The translations under genes were made by a program, and so were the position numbers. Below are positions 56,400 through 64,000 of a stretch of 64,000 bases of DNA, one piece after another (position 1 is the first letter of the stretch; every line of letters starts with the position of its first letter). The stretch is from the NCBI GenBank assembly GCA_037126765.1, contig JBBCBC010000031.1, positions 4,225,638-4,289,637 on the forward strand. Direction: 5' to 3'. The notes below the pieces were generated by a model that was given only the letters and a program-made list of their open reading frames with translations, made no database searches and was not told the origin of the DNA. This DNA is from Stenogyne calaminthoides. Lineage: Eukaryota; Streptophyta; Magnoliopsida; Lamiales; Lamiaceae.

Positions 56400-56925
56400 C
56401 TAGTGCGTGAGAATTACCTTTCTTTCCGGCCCTTTTGGGGTTGGAACAGGCAAACCTCCATTGTCCTTACCGCTGTTGAAGCACTTCCTCTTTGGATTTT
56501 CCTTGACACCACAAGCATTCCTCATCTTACCATTGCCCTTGGCAACAGTTGAGTTTTATTGCTTATGACTTTTGGTTCTCTTCTTCTTCTTGCCTACCCT
56601 TGGCCTAGAAGATGAAGATGGACCACTTGCCGTTCAAAGCTTGAGTTTGGTGCCCCATCAACATCTCTGCCGAGACCAAAGCTTGCAACAAATCAGCTAG
56701 CGAGGCCAAAATGCTCAAAAACTTTTGGGCAGAGAGTGAAGTACCAAATTCATCTGAGTCTCCAGATTATAATCTGCACTCAGAACCTCAAGTTTGTTCA
56801 GATGGGCCATCAATTTTGAGGACGTAATCCCTTACGGGTTTGCCCTCCACCATTTTCAGCGATGACATCTCTCGCAAGGTGATCTGACGAGTCCCGCATT
56901 TTTTACTCTTCAGTTAGCTCATTTG
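56400..56925 (-). pseudogene. Copia gag remnant with decayed zinc knuckle
   Basis: Readable pieces are REMSSLKMVEGKPVRDYVLK (UBN2-like, about 56850), ADLLQALVSAEMLMGHQTQA (about 56680) and KRKCFNSGKDNGGLPVP (about 56480), in which the CCHC knuckle has lost its second Cys and the His. The N-terminal gag domain before 56925 is not recognisable, so a deletion is likely. Confidence 0.65.
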
Positions 56926-58595
56926 ATTTTGGTGTGTCAAGAATCCACTTGTGCTTTTGTGCAGTTAGGACAATTATAATTTTTTCGTTTCCAATCAATA
57001 TAGTTTCCATACTTATTCTATTGACTTTAAGTATAAAAGATGTGGATTAAAAGGTTACGACATGCTGAACTGAAATAAATAACTATATGCATAAGCACAA
57101 ATATATCACAAAGTTCGATCACATGCATCATATTAAAATCTCAAAAAAATATGAACATGCATCAGCCAACATCTCAAAACAGTTTAAATAAGCCACGTGG
57201 GGTGGGTCATTATTTAAACACATTCAAGCAGGTTACAAACAAGAACAGTTACAAACCTTTAATATCCAGATTAATAGTTGGCTCCTACTTAACCAATATA
57301 AAAATCGATGGGGACTTTGGGAAGTATATGCATATCAATTTTATACCTAAGTAATAACCATGATTAAATACATAATTATTATTTTGCTTTGAACGAGCCT
57401 CGTGGGGAGGGTCATCGTCGCCACTAGTAATAATCCACAATCATCCATTTGGAATTTATTCATGTGAAAGCTATCTTTTGACCGTCCCGTGGGGGGAATT
57501 TCTCCAAAAGAATTCACAAATAAATAAATCATGGAGGTCAAAATTAATTCAATTTTATTATCCATAAAATTGTCAATTAATTGTTTAAGCATACTTAGTA
57601 ATTTTTCGAAAGTGAGATTTTTTCAAAACGTTTTTCTCATGCTTCATAAATTTAAACACAATTTAAATAAGCGTAAAATAATGCATAAACATCAAGACAA
57701 AAAAATTAAACATATTGGGCACACATATCCAATTGTCACGGTTAATTTTTGTCATGTCTTGATCTCGAGAAATTGTCTTCTTTGCCTTCATCGTTCCTCT
57801 CGAAAGGTTCGCCACATCTAGTGATGTCATCGATCAGCTCGTGGGTCGGAGTGCACGTCTTGCACTCACCGGCGTCGTCGATCGGCGCCCGTCGCAGCGT
57901 CTTCTCTGGCGCCGCGCCGTCGTCACCCGGTGGTGCTCGGCGGCTGCTTTCGATAGATCTCGGCAGGGTCGGCGGACGTCGGATGTCAGCGCCCGCCTTT
58001 ACCTCGCCCGCGTCCCTGCATCAGCATCGCCCCGCCGCCACATAGCGGGCCTATTGTCGCCCCCCGATCGCCAGCGCTCCTCGGTTTATGTCGCCCATAT
58101 GCGCACCTAAGCGAATCGCCCCGCCACCGCAATCTTATCCGATCCAGATACACCTTTCGGCCGACGGCCTCGCCCCGCTCCGCTTGCGTCGCGTCGCCAC
58201 ACAGGTGCCTCTTTAACGCGTTTAAACGAATTTATTTTACGCCGCCCGATTCGGATCCATCTTTTAATTCTTCGTCTCGCCTCCTTTTCCGATCCGGTTA
58301 CAATTTATTTACAAAAAAATAAATAAACCTAGATCTAGACTAGTCTATTACATTGATCAAATCAAACAAATTCTAATCTACTTGTGGATTTTCTCACGAG
58401 GCAAAAATGAATTGAAGCTAATCGAATTAAAAACCACAATTTATATGCATGCATAAATAAACACATTAAATTCCATGACAATTGGATACCTGCAAAAAAG
58501 ATCTAGCAATTCTACTATCCAATTTCAAATTTAATGAAAACGAACTAAATTACAATTTAAAATTCAGAGCCCGAAATCGAGGCTCTGATACCAGT
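56926..58595 (-). other. Untranslated leader of the 51-60-kb Copia element, with a GC-rich island
   Basis: It lies between the primer site and the gag remnant. 57830-58260 is CG-rich (cgtcgtcgatcggcgcccgt and similar) in the middle of AT-rich DNA, with many CpG sites. ORFs of 80-98 codons there are Arg/Ala/Pro-rich in every frame, which reflects composition. 57180-57490 holds three spaced cgtgggg...gggtcat-type repeats. Confidence 0.6.
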
Positions 58596-60534
58596 TGTTG
58601 GGGAATTAATTGCACGGATCTATTCGGGATGAATATTTAAATATAAATTTAATTCTAACAATTATTACTAGCATGAATAATTCCTATATTAACTCAAATA
58701 ATAATTCAACAACAAATCATGCATATAAACACTTCACATAAATCCTACGCATGCGGAATTGCTACGGGTTTACGTGAACTAACCTCTTGGAGTGGCAATA
58801 ACCTCGTCGATAAAAACACACCAAAAAGTCTTCCCAAGTATTCCCTAGTCCTTGCTCGTCAATCCGGTGGAAGGAAGCTCGCGAACAATTAACAAAAGGG
58901 AAAATAAAAATTTGTTGCACCACCTTTGTGGATTTACTAATTTTTCCAGCACATGGAATTGTACACTCACAATTGAGGTTTTTCGAAAATACACAATATG
59001 TCGACATTTCAAAATATTTGATATTTTATCGACGCTGATATTTTTTCGAAAAACCAATTTTCGTGTTCTCCTGGGGATGAAACATTCATCCCCTATTTAT
59101 AGATAGGTGGTGGCCGATTTTTGTCATGGAATAGGGAGGAAAAAAATCTTTTCTTGATCTCCAAGAAATCTTGAATATATCTCCTATATTCTTTTCTCCA
59201 TAATTAAAATATTCCATAAAATCTCACCTTCTCTTGTTATGGTTATTTTCGAAAAAATAAGGATAAAGATTCCAAGATTTGGATCTTCTTGAATTTATGA
59301 GATATACATGTATTGCAAGAATACATATCTTCCATAATATCTTTTCAAGAAAATCAAGAAAATCTTTCTTTCCCTTATTCTTTCAAAATTTTCGAAAATA
59401 ACATATAAATAACAAGTGGGAGATTTCTTGAATTTAATGAGATAATCTTGTATTTCAAGAATACATATCTTCATTCCATAACAAAATTCAAAGAAAATTT
59501 TTCTCCCCTTTTATTTATATTTTTCGAAATTAATGAGGAAAAATAGCAACAAAATTTATTTTATTTTTAAACACCTTTTTCAAGTTATTGGACTTTTATG
59601 TTGGGCTACTTGAGGGCCTTTAGGAGAATTAAGATTGGACCTTCCAATGAATCTTGAATTATCAATATTGAGCCACAATATTATTCAAGCCCATAAATAT
59701 TAATTAATCCCACTACATAATTAATATTGCACTATCCATCTTAACCCATATTACAGTCAATATGGCTCCCGGTTATTATTTCCCGTGTTTAAGATTATCT
59801 AGCCCATTAATTAATTCAAGCCACTGAAATAGCTTTCCATTAATTAATATCTTTTATCCTTGGTAAAGGAACGGTTCAACATTATTATCCATAGGAAACT
59901 AGTTCCACTTGCAAGATTTGGTATGATAAAACTTATGAACCTCCCCAAGGGCAAATCGAACAAAGCGTGCTTTAACGATTCTCCTCAGATTAAATCTTAG
60001 CAATCGATGTGACCAATAATATTGCCCTAGATATAAAGTATTGAATCTCGTTGATTCTCTACCCGTAATAAGTCAAAGCAATAATTACTAACCACACGCG
60101 ATCCTATTTAAGGGCGAAGATTAAGAAATAACGAACCACCGAGGTCTAATTCTTCCTAGTTAGGCCTCAAGAATTTGTCCTCCCAGAGGTCCTATTCGAT
60201 TGCACTAAACATGCACTAGTGTAATCTCTTGGTCAAGACAAGCCAATCTGAGCCTTACACTTCAACCTTTCACGCTGGATTGTTCATTTCCATCTAGGTC
60301 GTGAATGGTGTACTTTTGGTTACAAGAGACTGTTAATTTAATCTTCTGTGATCTGGTATCACTAAATTAACTACAATGTAACACATACTATTTATTGAAT
60401 AGTTATGCAGTAAATATATGTAACATTCGATGATATTTAAAGCATCAGTGATAAACAATTTATTTCAGTAAATAAGATCGAAATTCAGTTTGATTATACA
60501 AAGTAGAAGCATACTTTCCAGTATAATCCCAACT
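58596..60534 (-). repeat. 5' LTR of the 51-60-kb Copia element
   Basis: Nearly collinear with the left LTR; visible differences are mostly single bases and a few short indels (for example a 15-20-bp difference around 59960), much fewer than between the LTRs of the 17-31-kb element, so this insertion is younger. Confidence 0.95.
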
Positions 60535-61284
60535 ACTCCACTGTTTGCAGTAGATCTAGTCGAGGCATACTCCACTGTATGGAATTTGTAACCATTTACA
60601 TAGTATCCTTGGTACGTGTTGACCAGCCGTAATGGTCCTCTATTGAGATCCCGCATAAATGGGTTCTCAATGTGTTGATTATAACCCTGTGACGATTTTA
60701 GGTTAAATATATAATTGTAAACATATAATATGAATTCACTAATAAACGGTGGTTAGATAACACTCACATAGTTTTGGAACCACTCTGCAAAACCACGAGT
60801 AATATATTCACCTACTTGTGCATCTGAGAAGTTTGGATGTATACCGTGTAGCTCTTCAGTATAGATCCTTATTGAAAGCAATATATTATTAATCAAATAT
60901 TATATAATTATAATAAATATGTTATAATTAATTAAAAGTGTAAATGATACGCATATGAAATACTTACTGAATGTACGGTTGGACTTCATCACAATTGAAT
61001 AACACATACTTATGTGCAGCTTCAAACTCCTGTCGGTTTAACCAGGGTCATTCAATACTTTTTCCCAAACATCGACCTGGAAACTTAAACATGGACAAGT
61101 TACCCTCAATATCATCAGTTACATTGTCTGTTCCTCTACCGTCGTAATTACGAGGCTCGTTTCTCAACCTTGTTCTAACATGATCCTCAAAATAGTAAGA
61201 ACAAAATGTTGTAACCTCCTCACACAAGTAGGCATTAACAATTGATGCTTCAACTTTTACCTTTTGTTTAGCATTGAGCTTCAA
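60535..61284 (-). pseudogene. TNP2 transposase, region upstream of DUF4216
   Basis: KVKVEASIVNAYLCEEVTTF and FCSYYFEDHVRTRLRN (61284-61130), then after two probable introns FSDAQVGEYITRGFAEWFQ (about 60800) and NPFMRDLNRGPLRLVNTYQG...YKFHTVEYAS (about 60660-60560), where DUF4216 starts. The frame is cut at 60534 by the Copia LTR within the sequence TANSG. Confidence 0.9.
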
Positions 61285-61377
61285 GTTATGGAGATGCCTA
61301 TAGATATATAATAAAAAAATGGATAAAAGTTAAACATAAATATATATATTTGTATAAATAGATTGTTCAGTGAAGGT

Positions 61378-62131
61378 TTACCTCTCAAATGGATACATCC
61401 ACCTGTATTGCACTGGACCAGCAATTTTGGCTTCATATGCTAAGTGCATCGGTAAGTGCTCCATCAAATCAAAGAAACTGGGAGGGAAAATGCGCTCCAA
61501 TTTGCATAAAATAACTGGAAGGTCTTTCTCCAAACGGACCATGTCGTCCCACGTAATCATTGTAGACATTAAATCTTTGAAGAATAGACTCAATTCAGTT
61601 ACAGCCCTCCAGATACTGTTCGGTAGGAATTCCCGGAGTGCGGGGGGCAACAATCATTGCATAAACACGTGACAATCATGACTTTTCATCCCAGACACCT
61701 TCCCGTTTGATGTGTTTACACAACGACTCAAATTGGAAACATAGTCATCTAGAAATCTCAGTTCTTCAATCCAATTACACAAAGCCACTTTCTGTTTCTT
61801 ATCAGGTGTGTAATTGGCTTGAGGATATCTTCTTGTACCCTCATCCCTCTTCAAGTGATCATGTTTGCATATCTCGTTCAATCATCACGTGATTTTGCAG
61901 TGTCTTTTATCTGGCCCTCTATGTTCATGATTGTGTGGAACAAGTTATCGAACACATTCTTTTCGATGTGCATCACATCTAAGTTGTACCGAATCAAAAT
62001 TGAGCTCCAGTAGGGAAAATCCCAGAAAATGTTCTTCTTCTTCCAACCACCCGATACCATTTTATTATGCTCCTCAGCATGTTCTTCTGTTGTTTTCCTC
62101 AATCTCTTCTGATTTGATTTAACAACCTTTT
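61378..62131 (-). pseudogene. TNP2 transposase, middle part with DUF4218
   Basis: It continues with WKKKNIFWDFPYWSSILIRY and the signature LDVMHIEKNVFDNLFH, then KDTAKSRDD. DUF4218 begins around LCNWIEELRFLDDYVSNLSR and runs through SHDCHVFMQ, LLPPALREFLPN, IWRAVTELSLFFKDL, LCKLERIFPPSFFDLMEHL and YRWMYPFER. A TGA follows MQ where the family has Arg, consistent with CGA to TGA deamination. Another stop/frame change occurs near 61880. Confidence 0.92.
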
Positions 62132-62235
62132 ACCTACATGAATGCAAATAGTTAAAAGTTAATTAATTTATCGTATGTAGAAAGAAATATATTAATTCAT
62201 TTAAAACAACTAATATAAAAATACCTAATCTCTTT

Positions 62236-63783
62236 TTCAAGCCGTTTTTTGTAACGACTTTATTCATGATAAAGTCCTTTTTATTCTTTCGAAAAGGATG
62301 ATTATCTGGTAAAAACTTTCGATGGTTATCAAACCATGAAACTTTTCTGCTAAGCGGGAGACTAAAAGCATCAGAATCCTCCATGCAGTAAGGACATGCT
62401 TGTTTCCCAGCTGTCCTCCATCCAAACAACATGGAGTACGCAGGGTAGTCGCTGATCGTCCAGAGCAGGGCAGCCCTCATCGTGAAGTTTTGCTTTCTCG
62501 ATACATCGTATGTCAGCACTCCATTTTCCCACAGATGTATCAAGTCTCTTATCAGAGGCTGAAGGAAAACATCTAATTTGTCCTTTGGATTCTTTGGGCC
62601 AGGTACCAATACCGTGAGAAACATAGTTTGTGGCTTCATGCACATCCACGGAGGTAGATTATAAGGAGTCAATATAATCGGCCATAACGAATACTGCTTA
62701 CCGTGCATTCCAAATGGACAAAAACCATCAGTGCTGAGACCTAACCGAACGTTCCTAGGTTCGTCCGAAAAAATAGGAAACAACTCGTCTGCAGGGTGTC
62801 TCATCTCTAAGGAATCAGGATCAGATGACTCCTTATGATACCATGTCATATCTTTGGCTGTGGCACTAGATTGATATAATCTCTGAAGCCGAGGAATGAT
62901 AAGGAGGTAATACATCATTTTATTTGCCACTTTCTTCTTCTTATTCTGCTTCCCTCGACCGCCAGTCCAGTTCCGACGCGGTACTTTGTACCGAGAGTGC
63001 CCACAAATTCTGCACTTATCAAGATTCGCGTCTTCTTCATTACCCCAGAATAACATGCAGTTATTGATACAACAATCAATACTCTCTACTGGTAGACCCA
63101 TACTCTTCAACAAATTCTTGGCTTGATATTCTGTAATAGGCACCTTATTATCGGGAGGACATACCTCATTGATCAACTTACTAATCTGGTTATAGGCTCT
63201 TTGAGAAAGTTTGTTCTCAGTCTTGATAGACATGAGTCGAGCATTGAATGACAACAGAGAGTGAGTTTGACATCCATCATACAGCTTCGTCAGCTGCTTT
63301 GAGTATTCTGTAAAAGTTAGATGCTTCCTCATTTGGTTCCTCCTCCATAGCCTCATCTTGAAACCCACCAGCTTCCATGATCATCGTATGATACATATCA
63401 TCTGCAGGTGTCTCAAAATGTACTCCAGGATCATCGACTCCATGATCATCATTGTATTCGAGAGCATTATAATACTCTTCAAGTGTATTGAAATCAACAT
63501 TCCATTGATCTTCACCACGACGTGTCCAATTGTATTAATAAGGTACAAAACCATTCATGATGATATGTGTTTGAACATCAACAATCGCTCCGTATAACTT
63601 GTTCTGACACTTTCTTGCATTACACGGACATCTTATACGACCTTCTGAACTTGTTGCACCCTGATTAATTGCAAAGTGAATGAAGTTATTAACTTCATTC
63701 AAGAACTCCATATTTATAAGTCCGTTGATAAGTCGAGGAGTCGAATACATCCACTGACGATTCAGATATTCCATCTGTTTCAA
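62236..63783 (-). pseudogene. TNP2 CACTA transposase, N-terminal half
   Basis: The N-terminal transposon-associated domain begins MEYLNRQWMYSTPRLINGLI and has the Cys-rich RIRCPCNARKCQN. A TAA after GFVPY (about 63537) stops it, although the same frame stays readable afterwards (YNWTRRGEDQWNVDF). A frameshift follows at about 63290, where the family has DEPLYPGC-like sequence. The transposase core is then open down to 62236: LMSIKTENKLSQRAYNQISK, CCINNCMLFWGNE, CRICGHSRY, LRLSTDGFCPFG-type STDGFCPFGMHG, PYNLPPWMCMK, FLQPLIRDLIHLW and GKQACPYCME. These are TNP2 landmarks in order. An intron donor is probable at about 62223. Confidence 0.93.
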
Positions 63784-64000
63784 ATCATATCAATATGTTA
63801 ATTCTACAAAAAATTGGACAGAGTTTCGTCTGTATATGTAAATATCCAAAAATATTATTCTTATCAAATAACATCAAAGAAATCCACGCAATATATGATC
63901 ACAACATTAATTTAACATAAACAATCTACACAATATATATCAACATCAAATACAAAACAAACTTATAAATTATATACATTACACTATATATATATATTTT

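Larger units (their letters stand above)
51247..60534 (-). mobile_element. Copia LTR retrotransposon inserted in the CACTA transposase, 9.3 kb
   Basis: LTRs 51247-53199 (1,953 bp) and 58596-60534 (1,939 bp) are highly similar. The 5-bp TSD actcc lies at 51242-51246 and 60535-60539. On the minus strand the primer site ACTGGTATCAGAGC abuts the right LTR (58582-58595) and a purine tract (aagtgggagat) abuts the left LTR, so the right LTR is 5'. The last base of the right LTR in plus orientation is T where the other has A. Internal order on the minus strand: 1.6-kb leader, gag, integrase, RT, RNase H. The LTRs have minus-strand TATA boxes (CTATAAATAG, about 51742-51751 and 59092-59101). Confidence 0.95.
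49597..64000 (-). mobile_element. CACTA (EnSpm) element running off the window end
   Basis: One terminus is cactacaaaaaagatgg at 49597, preceded by a possible 3-bp TSD tat. The next 220 bp hold subterminal repeats of gcgacggttt and its inverse (aaccgtcgc), the usual transposase-binding array. A TNP2-type transposase lies on the minus strand from 63783 down to 50618, so 49597 is the 3' end; the 5' terminus is beyond 64000. The element is split by the Copia element 51247-60534. 49840-50590 is non-coding, with two copies of an AT-rich repeat (ttctatatgtcctaaaattc at about 50079 and 50256). Confidence 0.88.

Noticed and set aside
57749..58110. Arg/Ala-rich ORFs as a captured host gene
   Set aside because: Every frame is open and of biased composition because of high GC; reported only as a compositional island.

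Overview
This is a transposon-rich stretch of nuclear DNA from a flowering plant, most likely a eudicot. The evidence is GT-AG introns, a GT34 cell-wall glycosyltransferase gene, a homologue of the plant-only RNA-directed DNA methylation factor DMS3, Copia and plant L1-type retroelements, a TNP2-type CACTA transposase and very many MITEs. I cannot name the species.

Layout. 0.7-2.6 kb: an intact-looking two-exon GT34 glycosyltransferase on the plus strand. 2.7-8.5 kb: repeat-rich DNA, including a tRNA-Asp(GTC) gene cut in its D-arm by a 1.7-kb hAT-type element with a perfect 8-bp target-site duplication (TSD). 8.5-9.1 kb: three exons of a small Lys/Arg-rich plant protein on the minus strand; its last exon is not found. 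9.2-11.9 kb: a poly(A)-tailed retroinsertion and several MITEs. 11.93-34.46 kb: one L1-type LINE of about 4.1 kb, bounded by a 12-bp TSD and stretched to 22.5 kb by three insertions, each with its own TSD. These are a short-bodied LTR element (1.45-kb LTRs around 143 bp), a 14.6-kb Sirevirus-like Copia element with an extra ORF after pol, and a 760-bp hAT MITE. 34.5-36.7 kb: a foldback element, TA microsatellites and MITEs. 36.9-42.1 kb: a seven-exon DMS3 homologue whose introns are full of MITEs; exon 5 has a 1-nt deletion and lacks about 8 codons. 42.1-49.6 kb: a second hAT element of the family found in the tRNA, CACTA-like termini, a GACCCTGACCCG-type minisatellite, a 146-bp tandem repeat and unrecognised low-complexity ORFs. 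49.6 kb to the window end: a CACTA element running off the window, with a decayed minus-strand TNP2 transposase split inside its DUF4216 domain by a 9.3-kb Copia element.

Only three regions look like host protein genes (GT34, the small basic protein and DMS3); most of the remaining identifiable sequence is mobile DNA or its remains. I found no clearly new biological system. The observations most worth follow-up are the tRNA gene split by a hAT element, the LTR element that is almost all LTR, the damaged copy of an RdDM gene inside this transposon field, and a block-wise difference signature (CTGA/CAG versus TCGA/CGG) between the LTRs of two elements, which may reflect cytosine deamination or a consensus artefact.
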